From positions 34,174,730 to 34,238,729 of the forward strand of contig NC_088778.1 in NCBI RefSeq assembly GCF_954871325.1: a DNA stretch of 64,000 nucleotides, given 5' to 3'. A program made the translations under genes and the position numbers. Source of the DNA: Gordionus sp. m RMFG-2023. Lineage: Eukaryota; Nematomorpha; Gordioida; Chordodea; Parachordodidae. The notes beneath the pieces were generated by a model that saw only the letters and a list, made by a program, of their open reading frames with translations, searched no databases and had not been told where the DNA came from. Below, piece after piece: positions 1-11,010 of this stretch (the stretch's first letter is position 1; each line of letters opens with the position of its first letter).

Positions 1-2
1 GG

Positions 3-910
3 GATGGATCTGATAAAAAGTTATATGTTGTAGGGAAATTTAAAAACCCTAGGTGCTTTAAAAATAAAAAATTACCAGTTAAATACTACTCCAATAAAAG
101 CAGCTGGATGACAACCTCAACTTTTGAAGATATTCTTAAAGAATGGGATTCCTCATTAAAGAAGAAAATTTTATTGTTTTGTGACAATGCATCTTGTCAC
201 AAAACAAAATTAACATTTAACAATATAAAATTAATTTTTTTACCAGCAAATACAACATCATTAATTCAACCTTTGGACATGGGTGCAATTAGATCCTTTA
301 AATGTCATTATAGAAAGGGTATCATGAGAAAAATGATAACATTGATGGAAGGAAATGACACCATTTCTTTTTATAAAAGATTTACACTTTATGATAGCCT
401 CTATCTTATAAAATTTGCATGGGGTGAGGTGACAAGTACCACAATCATAAAGTGTTTTATTGAAGCTAAATTTTTTGATAAGTCTATGGCATTTGATTGG
501 GAATCGGAGGATGATATAGCATTAACTGACAACGAAGAAGATGAATTTGATCCCATATTTGAAGAATATGTGTTACACGATGATGATGCTAGCTGCCATG
601 GAATTTTAGATGATCAGGATATTTGTAATCAGATAAGATTAGAGTTGGAAGGTTTAATTACTTAAAATTTTAATTAATCTTATTTTTTATAGAAGGTTAT
701 GAAAGCTCCGAAAATGACGAAGGGAACCTAGACATATCTGATCATTTAATTACAAAAAATCAGGCTCTTAATGGTTATTATACTTTTCTTGAATATGCTC
801 ATGAACATCTAAGGGATCAAGATTCACTAAGAAAGCTAGAGAATATAGTGGAAAAAGAATTATTTACTCCAGAGTCTAGCCAAGCTCTTATCACAAAATA
901 TTTTTATTAA
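3..910 (+). CDS. Tigger/pogo-type DDE transposase, C-terminal part (5' end off window)
   Basis: This is the catalytic C-terminal half of a pogo/Tigger (CENP-B-like) transposase, which cuts and pastes DNA at TA sites. The frame is open from base 3, so the N-terminal DNA-binding part and first catalytic Asp lie left of the window. The typical block LLFCDNASCH gives the second Asp, and NTTSLIQPLDMG gives the third after 30 intervening residues, as in pogo-type DD30D enzymes. The frame stops at 665. A 41-bp intron (652-692; GT at 652, AG ending 692) would join 3-651 in frame to 693-910 and add an acidic tail ending in QALITKYFY. That ending fits the PCNA-binding PIP-box form Q-x-x-I-x-x-(F/Y)-F known at the ends of pogo/Tigger transposases. 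The intron is inferred; the alternative is simple termination at 665. No internal stop is seen, so the copy may be young. Confidence 0.88.
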
Positions 911-1999
911 ATCTTATATTACTTTATAATAATTGTGATACATGTATAATAAAATTAGTTCAAATAAAATCTTATGTTATAAAGCATTAATAAACTTTCA
1001 TTCCAGCATGGTCTGTTAATACATTTACATTTATAATATTAGAATTTATAAGATTTGAATAGGCATAGGATTTTAAATCAAATATCATGTGAATGAAAAC
1101 AAAACACTTAATAAACTTAAATTCTTTTATATTAATCTTATTGTTTCCAGTTTTTTAGGCAAAATATTTTAAAATTTGGCTTTAATAATAAATTAGAATT
1201 TAAAAAGTGATAATATATTTGTGTAAAATTATATTTCAGTAAATTTAATGAAGGTAAAATGACAAAAGTAGTTAAAATTAATGGAAATAAATATTAGGGT
1301 ATTGTAAAGGAAAAAATGTTATTATCTTTCACAAAAGCTTTTTTTTGCTTTAATTCTTACATATCTTAAATAAAAAATGAGATAAAATCAAGTAAACAAA
1401 TTTAATTATAATTTTATTCAATAAAAAATAATTTATCAACAACTATAATGCTAATACATAAATAATTACAATCTTTTTATAATTAAGTCTTGTTTTCTTT
1501 GTTCTTTTCTGTCTATAATCATGTCTAGATCTAGAGAAAATATAAATAAATTCAAAATATATCACATTACTTTCAAATGCTTCAGATATTTTAATATTAT
1601 TTGATTGATCTAAATTAATTGAATACTTTTTATAAAATAATAACTTGATGAATTGACGATAAAAATATAGGATTATTGGTGGGAAGAAAAAAAAAGCTAT
1701 GATCATATGTTTCAACAAATAAGATAAATTTTTAAAATTTAGTTTTTTTATTCGATACATAACTTATTCAAATTAAAATATATAGTTGGTTACATTAATT
1801 AAAAATTGTATTTATTGCAAAGTTTGATGGCTTATATGATTAAAATATATATAGATGATAAATATCTTTATAAAAAACACAAACTGATTTTTAATAAATA
1901 AATTGTTGAATTTTAATCGTATAATTGCGAAAAATCGGATAATTGCGAAATTTTTAAATATTTCGGTCCCAAGCTTTCGCAATTAAACGGTTTTGACTG
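911..1999 (+). mobile_element. Right non-coding part and terminal inverted repeat of the Tigger element
   Basis: AT-rich sequence follows the transposase and ends in a terminal repeat at about 1915-1999. Read inward on the minus strand it begins CAGTCAAAACCG and carries repeated TTGCGAA blocks, as in pogo/Tigger termini that begin CAGT. A TA dinucleotide at 2000-2001 fits the family's TA target duplication. The left terminus is outside the window. A 105-codon minus-strand frame at 1443-1760 looks like chance. Confidence 0.7.
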
Positions 2000-2039
2000 T
2001 ACCAATTATCATGATATTGACCTCGCAACGCGAAATAGT

Positions 2040-2180
2040 TTTTGCTAGCTCAAAATAAATTTTTTGGTAGCCCCCATGAACAATTTCTTTTATAATTCTA
2101 TTAAGTATTTTATATAGATTTAATTTTATTATATAAAAATTAATAAGGCTCTCTAAATTTTTATTAAATGAGTGCTATTT
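2040..2180 (+). repeat. Dispersed repeat family A, fragment 1
   Basis: The block from the GGTAGCCCCC motif through TTTCTTTTATAATTCTATTA to the ATGAGTGCTATTTT segment matches fragments near 6851-7078 (inverted) and 10735-11010 (direct). Only the inner part is present here. No coding capacity is seen. It is probably a non-autonomous DNA transposon remnant. Confidence 0.6.
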
Positions 2181-2280
2181 TAACTATTAGATTGGGTTTA
2201 TATATTGATTTGGTCAATGCTTACCTATCTATTTGTGTGTAGTAAATAAGTATAATAAAAGTATTAAATAATTTTTTTAT

Positions 2281-2400
2281 ATTTTGCCCTATTTCATCCA
2301 AAAATTTAACTATCCACCATTTAATTTAGCCTAACCCCTCCTGTCCTAATTTATCCCCCTAGACGCCTCCTAATCCCCTTTAAAAAATTAGAAATAAACT
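2281..2400 (+). repeat. Dispersed repeat family B, C/T-rich fragment
   Basis: A pyrimidine-rich stretch with TTTTGCCCTATTTCATC, CCACCATTTAATTTAGCC and repeated CTAACCCC blocks. Similar text occurs at about 53430-53520 and 62040-62150. Function unknown; probably a degraded mobile element. The flanking DNA to 2960 is AT-rich with nothing recognised. Confidence 0.4.
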
Positions 2401-2976
2401 GCTCAAACCCCACCCCCCCCCACCTCTTTCTATCCACTCACGTGGACGGTGCTTAGGATAGCTTAAAAAAATTTTAAAAAATGGGATCCCGATTTTTGTT
2501 TGACTATTGTAGTATTAATAATATATAGAGATATGGATGTCGTTAGTGAAGTACTTTGGGCCCTAAGTATCCCTTATTTAAAATTAACACCAATTTTTAA
2601 AAATTGATTAAGTACTTCATTTATTATTATAGCATCTAATTTTTAATTAATTATCACTTACTTAAACAAATAATTATTTTATATAATAGCTTCCTTATAA
2701 TTTTAAGGGCGTCTTTGAAATAAATATTATTTTATCGTGGCATTAAATAATTTCATTAATATAATTTCCTTCCTTGCTTTCATTTTAAGTAAGAACAGAA
2801 TTGCGAAAAATTAAAATTATATGAAAAAAATGGTATATAATAAATAGCATCAGTCAAAATGCAAATACATGGAAAGATATATACAAGAGGATAATAATCA
2901 TATCTTCATAAATGTTAAGTAGCTAAACCTAACCATTATAAATATACATTATTTTTTTATTATATAAATATTATTA

Positions 2977-3090
2977 TATATATTAATATTTATAAGATGT
3001 GTAAATCATTCAATTATAAGTATAATTTCTTTATATATTAATATTTATAAGATGTGTAAATCATTCAATTATATGTTTAATTTCTTATTT
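2977..3090. repeat. 57-bp direct tandem duplication
   Basis: Two adjacent, nearly identical units of about 57 bp contain ATATTTATAAGATGTGTAAA and ATCATTCAATTATA. They differ at a few positions. No gene is seen here. Confidence 0.75.
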
Positions 3091-3099
3091 ACTATAAGC

Positions 3100-4350
3100 A
3101 AGGGATGATATCCAAAAATAAGTTGCTTTTTTTATGTAATTGTTTTATTTCAAAAAATATGAAGTATAGTCATTAGTTTTAGTTAAAAAAATTATTAACT
3201 TTTACCTTCTTAGTGTTTAAGATATATGCATATATTTTTGAGGGACAGGGGGTGCTGAGGGACAATCTGGTTACGCCTTCGTAGTGATAGTTATTATTAT
3301 AAGCAAAAGTTAACTAATATTTACATGAATCATATCCCCCCCCCCCCCACTTTCAGATTAAGTCCTATCCATTAAGATTAAGAGTATAATTTCAGTCATA
3401 ACATATTTCAATTAGCTATTATTTGTTACCCACATTTATTTTTATGTTATAAATAATTTCTAAAAATTCTGACCACCCCCCCCCCCTCCGAAGAAATAAA
3501 TAACCTAAACCTATTCATCTAAAGTAATAATTAATATTATAGTAAAAAAGTATTTTAATTACATTTTATTTGATACTCATATCGAATATTTATATTATAA
3601 AAAAATTTAACATGAAATCTCCCAAGACTATACATTACCACAGAATAACAAATAATAAAATATTTTTCCTTTTATTTTATATCCATAAAGTTAATACAAG
3701 GACGTCACTAACCTTTACAATCTCAAACTTAACAAATTTATATGGGGGTTGTAGCCCTCCATGCCCCCTATTTGGTGGGCCTCGGTCCGCTTTTACCCGG
3801 CCTTCGACCGGGTTTTATATTAATATATTATACTTTTTTAATTTAAATTTGCAAACTCTGAACAATTATTCTGAATTTAATATATTGTCATTTATTTTGC
3901 ATGCAAATAATGAAAGCAAAACAATATAAGACATTTCAATATTTTTTAAAACAAAAATTTCCATTTATTACAATATTAAATATTTTCGATTACGGATATA
4001 AAAAAATTTTACATCTCAATAATTACAAGTGATAAAAAAGGTCAATTAATTCATACACTGCCTCAATTGATAATGTTTTTTTTTAAAAACCACACAAGGC
4101 AAAATAATTATTAGCGTAAAACTAATATAACGTTTTGTTAGACAATGTTTTATAGAGTGGACTAATAAGGATAATCAAATCAATAATTCTTGAAGAAGTG
4201 AATATAAACGACTACTCAAATCATAAAACTATATGGTGGTTAGAGCCTCCTTTTAGATGTGGAAGCTAGATAGGTGATCGAGAAAATTATTGTGATATAT
4301 TTGTTATATTATATTAATAAATATTTTTTTTTATTATTATATAATGAATA
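3100..4350. other. Gene-free AT-rich stretch with poly-C tracts
   Basis: No supportable gene. Two long C runs lie near 3336-3349 and 3476-3487. A G/C-rich island at 3740-3820 (GGGGGTTGTAGCCC, then CCCGGCCTTCGACCGGG, a short hairpin) resembles a transposon terminus, but no partner end was found. A 119-codon frame crossing this island is judged random. Confidence 0.5.
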
Positions 4351-4356
4351 TCGTCG

Positions 4357-5190
4357 GGGTGGTGCGGTCAATGACATTTGTCATTGGGTGCGGTGGTGTG
4401 TGATGAAGGCTTGTAAACCGAAGGTCTCAGGTTCAATCCTGGGAAGGAGCTAAAAATTTTCGGGTTTTTTTTCAATGATGTATAGCTTTAGACATATGAT
4501 ATGATAAATTTCTGAGCTGAGAAATGCCACCCCAGTCACCGACAGGCTTGGACAGCCGGGTTCTAGGATACTTGTTCCAATAAACCAAAAAAACGGCCAG
4601 CGGAACTCGTGGGTCAGATGATAACAATTTATTGGCCAGCGCTAGGATGATGAGATAATGGTGACCTCGGTTCAAGCTCAATGTCTGTCTACCAAGTTAC
4701 AATGGAGACTTGATAACGATACTTCGGTAGGAGATTTATCGGTATTGATACCAGTAGGAGAGATCAGGATTGGGCTATCTGTATCTTATAATTAAGTGTG
4801 AGGAATACTCAGGTGGGATATCTTGTCGATATTGATATGCAACGGTGGGGGGGGGTCAAGATACTTTGGCCTTGAGATACACCGGTGATCGATACAAATG
4901 AAATAGATCAGAAATACAAATATATGGGAGATCAGGATTGGGATATCTGTCGATTTGATGACTCTGTGTTGGGAATACTCAGGTAGGATATCTGGTCGAT
5001 ACTGATTTGATACACCGGTGGGAGATCAAGATACTTTGGCCTCGAAAATGATACACCGGCGATCGATACAAATGAAATCGATCAGAAATACAAAGATAAC
5101 AATAGATCAAGATTAATAATATAATAGATAAGTGAAGGAGCTTACCACCAGAAAAGGTGAAAGCTAAAAAGAAAAAAAAATATAATTAAT
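4357..5190 (+). repeat. Candidate tRNA-derived SINE with internally duplicated body
   Basis: At 4410-4455 the sequence resembles the 3' half of a tRNA-Thr(UGU): a CTTGTAA anticodon-loop match, then AAGGTC, then a T-arm CTCAG-GTTCAATC-CTGGG whose stem pairs with one G-U. GGTTCAATCC is a good Pol III B-box. The body continues through a 165-170-bp duplication (about 4757-4922 and 4925-5095; both units contain GAGATCAGGATTGGG and ACACCGG...CGATACAAATGAAAT) to an A-rich tail near 5170-5185. The 5' half of the tRNA is not convincing and no second copy was found, so the SINE call is tentative. The alternative is a tRNA pseudogene beside an unrelated repeat. Confidence 0.42.
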
Positions 5191-6179
5191 AATTGATAGA
5201 AAAAATCATATTGAAAAATTTTTATTCATTCTTCCTTTGTTTGTTGTAAAAAAAATATATACATTTAAATTGTTTAAAAAATTATTGAATTATAGATATA
5301 TAAAAAATAAAAGTGTGAAATCCAAAAATCGTGTAAAACCAAAAAATCTAATTCTATTATAATATTAAATTTATAAAAATTATTTTCCATTTTTAATGAT
5401 ATATAAACGACTAGACAGTTGATCATTATTTCTCATCTAAACTCACGATGTAGACTCATAACAGAATTTATTATGTTATATAAATTGATAAAAAAAAACT
5501 CTGAAAATCTTTATTGGAACCTTGAGTTATTTACACGATAAGGATGCCATATTAGAAATGAATCATTTAGTAAATAGGAAATAAGAACCGGAGTGATATG
5601 ATGAAAGCAATTAAGATTTTACATATTATTGTCTCAACACCTCTAGTTGGTATATTATGTCTTAAAATAATAGTAGTTTGTAATAATCTCAAAATATTAA
5701 AGTATTCAAAATTTAACTCAAAACTGTTTTTCAAATAACAAATAAATAGCTTTCCCAAAAATATGTAAAAAAATAAAGATTCTAATAGGATTACATCCAT
5801 TGTGAGATGAATAATAAGTTGTTTAATTATTAATAATATATTTTTTTATTAAGAATAACTATATGGCGTTAAAGAATTGAATGCAAATTGTTACTTATAT
5901 TTATTATCAAAAGCATTGATAAGGGTTATTAAAATTAACTGTAATATATTCTATAACTTTAAAATATGTCTGTTAAAATGGATTTTACTTAATATTTTTT
6001 AACCAATTCTATATAATAGATGATTATCAACTATATGTTTACTTACTTTTTATAAAGATATTTATAAAAATTATTATTTGAATCTCGAATGATCCTTGTA
6101 TTTAAAAATTATCGATATTAACGTGAGGAAGATCAAATTCATATGCATACTAGATATTTAAAATTTATGTTTTTTATTC
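5191..6179. other. Gene-free AT-rich stretch
   Basis: No gene, RNA or clear mobile element seen. A 77-codon minus-strand frame at 5567-5800 has AT-driven composition and no family resemblance. Confidence 0.5.
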
Positions 6180-6398
6180 TTTTTTTATTCAAATTTAAAT
6201 ATTATAGTTGTTATTTTAACTAAAAATTGTATTTATTACAGGTTTGATGGTTTATATGCTTTAAAAATATATAGATTATTAATAGTCTTATAAAAAACAC
6301 AACTGATTTTTAATAAATAAATTATTGATTTTAATCATATAATTTCGAAATTTTTAAATATTTTAAACCCAAATTTTCGCAATTAAATAGATTTGACT
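6180..6398 (+). mobile_element. Decayed right end of a second Tigger element
   Basis: Sequence from the TTTTTATTCAAATT block through GGTTTGATGGTTTATATG to TTCGCAATTAAATAGATTTGACT matches the last 220 bp of the element ending at 1999 in the same orientation. Differences and small deletions are frequent, including loss of one TTGCGAA block. This is an older copy; no coding part is left. Confidence 0.7.
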
Positions 6399-6850
6399 CT
6401 ATTTGTTTTAATTACAATATTAATGTTAATTTTCAATTAATAAATGATTATATATTTAATTAGTGTTATATAATTTGAATGATAAAAATCAATTCAACTT
6501 CAATTGTTAATGCTATATTGATATTTATGCATTTTAGTTTCCGACATTTTATTCCTCTATTTTCACAATAGGAAATATATATATGGATAAATGTATATAA
6601 AAAAATATTAGGAAGTTTATGGTACATAATTATTATTCTCATCATACATTATAAAAACATATAATAAAATATCCATATATATAATTATTAGTAACTGACA
6701 AATATAACACATAATATGTAAACAAAATATTACAACAAATTACTCCTTTACTACAGATATATTTCTTTTTTAACATAGAATTTGATTGTGCAAACTGACA
6801 TAGTGAAATTATAATTTATATGTATATTAATATAATATAATAATTAAAAT

Positions 6851-7078
6851 AACACTCATTCAATAAAAACTTAGACAGTCTTATTAATTTTTATAATAAA
6901 ATCAATACTAATAGCATTATAAAAGAAATGGTTCAGGGGGTTATCAAAATTTATTTTTAGTTCAGGGGGATATTTATTAGGGAGCCATTAAGATTTTTTT
7001 ATTGCTTCAGAGGGCTATTCAAATTTTTCAGGAGGCTAGAGCCCCTGCGCTCCCCCCTCCCCCCCTAGTGACGCTATT
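6851..7078 (-). repeat. Dispersed repeat family A, longest copy
   Basis: Read on the minus strand it starts AATAGCGTCACTAGGGGG, runs through GAGCGCAGGGGCTCTAGCC and several GCCCTC / CCCCCTGAA blocks, and ends with the AT-rich inner part shared with 2040-2180 and 10735-11010. The G/C-rich end resembles non-autonomous hAT termini, but a partner inverted end and a target duplication were not identified. Confidence 0.6.
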
Positions 7079-7079
7079 A

Positions 7080-9000
7080 TGTTGAAATACTATCAATTTC
7101 TTTTATTTTCAACGCGATTGGCGGGATTATTTTCATTCGTTTAAACTTTCCGTCAGAACTTTCTTAGAAATTTGCCGTTCAAATTTCCTATCAATTCACG
7201 GCTCAATGCATATCCATTGTTTATCACTATATTTTTATTAGTCATATATTTTAGTCTTTTAATAAAATACATATTTACTTCTTTTGTTTTAACATATATA
7301 TATTATATATAAATTGCAATGAGCGATAAGAGTTGGGGTTAATATATATATAACGATTGCTCAATAGCTACCCATTTATCAGAAAAATCTTTATTAGATT
7401 TGAAACAAGAAGAGGAATATTATAATTTAAATAGAATACGTGCAATAATCATAATTAAAGCATTATATGCGTTATACTTACAATTTGATGTAATATAGAT
7501 TAATAAGCTAGTAAATCATTTTATAGCAAATTACAAGGCAAAGTAGCTATTTAATTAATTTTTCACAATACATACATAAAGCGGAAATTTTAAATATAAT
7601 AAATTATATGAAAGTGTTAAAGTTTAAAAATATAACTATATAATAATATTTTTAATCACCTTTAAATATATTCGCGAATAAAATTATTCGAATATAAATA
7701 TAATAAAGATCTAATAATTAAATACTTATTCGATTAGAATTAATTATATCTAAGATGTTCATTTAAATTTAAATTTGGATTTAATATTGTATATTATTAT
7801 CATTTGGTTTTCATATTAATTTTTCTCCTATCCAATATTTTTAATATATATATGTTTTTAGATATACCTCAATAATTATTCGATCCCATTTCAATTAGAA
7901 TATTTGTTAAGATAGTTGAAATTGGCATGGGAGATTTCTCTTTGACAACTTTGCCAATTATGTCAAAAGGTTTAACGATACCCCCCCCCCCCTTCTCCAT
8001 TCTCTTAATATCAATAATGACAAATTTAACAGTAAAAAAAATAATATTATATTTTCACATAGAAACCCACAGACATTTTCTAAAATGTCATTATAAAGCA
8101 TATTTAAGAGTGTAGAATAAAATAATATCAATAAAATAAATATTTTCCAAGGAATGATTTCAAATCTTTGAAATAAAGATTGAAATATTTAATGCCATCT
8201 GATTTTAAATAAAAAAATACATGTTTAAAAGAATATTAATATCCAACATATCACGTAAAAAAGTTAAACTATAAATAAAAAAACGTTTATAATAATCATA
8301 AATATTGTTTATAAATATTAATACCCCCTTTAATATGTATAATTTTTTTTTACAATTAATCTTGCTTTTACGATCAATTTGGCATGTCAGCAAATCTTAT
8401 ATTTAATTCTTATTTAGAGAAAATATACTGTAAACTTATTAAATATAATGGATAAAAAAGCGTCATAGGAAATTATATAAGGATGAAGATTTATTTAAAT
8501 ATATTGGTTTATGTTTAGATAATAATATTTATAAGTTTGTGTTTAGATAATGATATTATATATGTAACTCAAAAAAATATTAACTATGAATTATTAGTTA
8601 TAATAAATTATTAAATATTTATTAGGTAGCAACATAATAAATTAGTCAGAATACAGAAGTTAGCGAGTGATGGCATAATAAATTATTTAGAATATAGAAG
8701 GTAGTAACTAGCAATAGACAAACTATTAATGATTTTAAACGATCCGTCAATAATAATTATATAGAAGAAGTTATGGTAATTTCACATAATCCCGATTAAT
8801 TCATTCCAAAACCATTTTACAAGAATATGTCGGATTTTTTTATTGATTATTAGATCTTAATGCTTGGAACACTCCTTTATATATATATATATTCATACAA
8901 TATAACCTAAACTACTAAATTAATTTATTCTGAAAATAAAATTATTAATTTTAATTAATTTTCACTAAAAATGAGGACGAGTTGGAATAATTATTCTTAG
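7080..9000. other. Gene-free AT-rich stretch
   Basis: No gene recognised. It holds a C run at about 7980-7992 and an imperfect tandem pair of about 50 bp near 8625-8700 sharing CATAATAAATTA. Frames of about 60 codons near 7927 and 8205 look random. Confidence 0.5.
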
Positions 9001-9020
9001 TCATTTTAAATTGAAATCAT

Positions 9021-9130
9021 TAGAACCCGAACCCGAAATCCGAACCCGAAACCCGAACTCGAAACCCGAACTCGAAACCCGAATCCTCCCAAACCCTCGA
9101 TATTTAGCCGAACCTAAACCCGAACCTTTT
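9021..9130. repeat. Short tandem repeat of CCCGAA-type units
   Basis: Repeated CGAACCCGAAA / ACTCGAAACCCGAA units of 6-12 bp, decaying toward CCGAACCTAAACCCGAACC. A related fragment with GAACCCGAACAGAGTTCGG lies near 9813-9845. This is a microsatellite-like array, possibly seeded inside a mobile element end. Confidence 0.7.
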
Positions 9131-9394
9131 TTTTAAATTTAGGGTTCAGGGTCCAAGCTTATTTTTTATATTTATTTTAAAATTTCATTTTATTTATTTT
9201 AAATTTATATGTTAAAAATAAATATAATATTTTTTTTTAAAAAAAAAATGTAATTTACGATTTTCATTTTATAAAAGATTTCCTATTTTAAAAACAATCG
9301 TTTTATAATTTAAAAAAATAAAAAATATTTTTTGATAATTTTTTTTTTTTTCGTGGAATCATTTTTGTTATATTTTAAGAGTCGGCATTTTAGG

Positions 9395-9622
9395 TAGTGT
9401 TGTTAAATGGTTTCTTTTGAGCCCATTTTTAAAAACGGCTAACTCAATATTTTATCTAGAATAATGTTACGCAAGCCCTGCTGAAGATTTTGTTTGTAGA
9501 AGGAACAAAGGTTCAGACTTATATCAGCGAAATCTCGAAGCTTAGGCAATATTTTTTATGAATAAAATATCGAGTTGGCCATTTGTAAAAATCTGCTCAA
9601 TGAGCCGTTTAACAAAACACTG
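9395..9622 (+). mobile_element. TAGTGTTG MITE (hAT-type), copy 1
   Basis: A 228-bp palindromic element starting TAGTGTTGTTAAATGG and ending GTTTAACAAAACACTG. It is flanked by ATTTTAGG (9387-9394) and CTTTTAGG (9623-9630), a 7/8 match to an 8-bp target duplication typical of hAT elements. The inside contains AACTCAATATTTTATC and GAAGGAACAAAGGTTCAGAC, shared with copies at 27737, 29416, 43653 and about 46470. It has no coding capacity, so its transposition would depend on a hAT transposase elsewhere. Confidence 0.82.
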
Positions 9623-9639
9623 CTTTTAGGAGTTGTGTT

Positions 9640-10730
9640 GTGGATTATTAAATTGATAGTGAGACAAAGAGAAGTACAAAATCACGAAATAAATTATAAT
9701 TACGATGATAAATTAATTTTTATGGCAATACTAATTAAAATAAATCTTTTTTTTTAAAAAAGATGTTTCTGTTTATTTTAACTAATTTTAATAAGTCATT
9801 ATTTTTCTGGCCTCCGAAACTTGAACCCGAACAGAGTTCGGTTTTAGAAAAGGGGGTTCACATCCCCGATAAAAATAATGAATGAGATACAAATTATATA
9901 CTTGCAACATATCATAAAGTAACCTGATCAGCTACTTTTTCCGTTACATTCCAAAATACGAAACTAATTACAGTTACAATTATTGTTTTTTTTTCAAAAG
10001 TAACTAAAAAAAGGTAATTTTATTTGTAAAAAATTAAACTATTTTTTTTTAACAACACCTAAAATAAAAATGTACGAAATATACGGTTAAGAAAAAAATA
10101 TAGATTTCATAATTTCTACAAATTTGTCTTTGCCTGATCAATAAATTTTTACATGAAATATCCATGGATAAATTCTCCTATATCGTATTTTTAAAAACTG
10201 ATCGAAACTTTATTCTGAAAAAAAAAATTTAAACTAGAAAATCTAGTAAATCTAGGAAAATGAAAGATGAAAACAAAAATTAAATTTTGATGGATGTCTT
10301 TTTTAAATAATTTAATTTTCTGGCGATAACGAATCACCCTAACTTTGACCAAATCCAATATGGCGTGGTCAAGATTATCCCCCCTAAAAAATTTATCCTC
10401 AACTTAATGGTAGAGACTATTTTTTTTTAGAATAAGAACTTGGCTAAACTGTTCTAGAGCTGGGCAAGGTTAGATGGTTTAAACAATACTTTAAGTTTTT
10501 CTTTACGGTATTCTAGTGTTGCGCAGAATTCATTTAAACATTTCCATATTTTTTTAAATTTCGTTTTGTAAATTAAATTATTTAACTTTCGTAAAAAAAA
10601 AAATTGATAAGAATATATTAAGATTATGTTATTTTTAACAATTTATTTTTTTGTAAAATTAAAATAATTTTATTTTATCAAATAAATAAAAAATAAAATA
10701 AAATATGGTAATGTTTTAAATTAAATCTTC
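9640..10730. other. Gene-free AT-rich stretch
   Basis: No gene recognised. Contains poly-A/T runs and, near 10345-10400, a less AT-rich patch (CCAATATGGCGTGGTC) of unknown origin. Confidence 0.45.
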
Positions 10731-10734
10731 ACAA

Positions 10735-11010
10735 CAAGTCGCGTACTGGGGGGGGGCGCAGGGATTATAGCCCCCAGAATAATGTTATTAGCCCCTTGAA
10801 GCAAATTTTTTTTTAATAGTTGCCTAAAATAGGGTTAGGGTTAGGGTTAGGGTTACCATGAATTAAAATTAATATTTTTTGATAACCCCCCCCCCCCCCT
10901 TAAAGATTTCTTTTATAATTAGAATAAGTATTATATATAGATTTGATTTTATTATATTAAAAAAATTAAAAAGACTATCTAATTTTTTTTATTAAATCAG
11001 TGCTATATTT
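10735..11010 (+). repeat. Dispersed repeat family A, copy with embedded telomere-like run
   Basis: It starts with TACTGGGGGGGGGCGCAGGG, continues with a TAGCCCCCAGAA block and the ATTTCTTTTATAATTAGAATA inner part, and aligns with 6851-7078 read on its minus strand. A poly-C run of about 14 lies near 10886-10899. About four TTAGGG units interrupt the alignment. Confidence 0.6.
10830..10855 (+). repeat. Interstitial (TTAGGG)4 run
   Basis: Four uninterrupted TTAGGG units, the ancestral animal telomere motif. It is too short and too internal to be a chromosome end. It could be a repair scar or part of the mobile element it sits in. Confidence 0.9.

Noticed and set aside
1443-1760. 105-codon minus-strand frame in the Tigger 3' part
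   Set aside because: Composition follows the AT-rich DNA (Ile/Tyr/Lys/Phe), with no family motif. It lies in the non-coding part of a transposon.
3570-3929. 119-codon plus-strand frame
   Set aside because: Crosses a G/C-rich repeat island; no recognisable domain or splice context.
4363-4460. Functional tRNA-Thr gene
   Set aside because: The 5' half and acceptor stem do not form; better explained as a tRNA-derived repeat or pseudogene.
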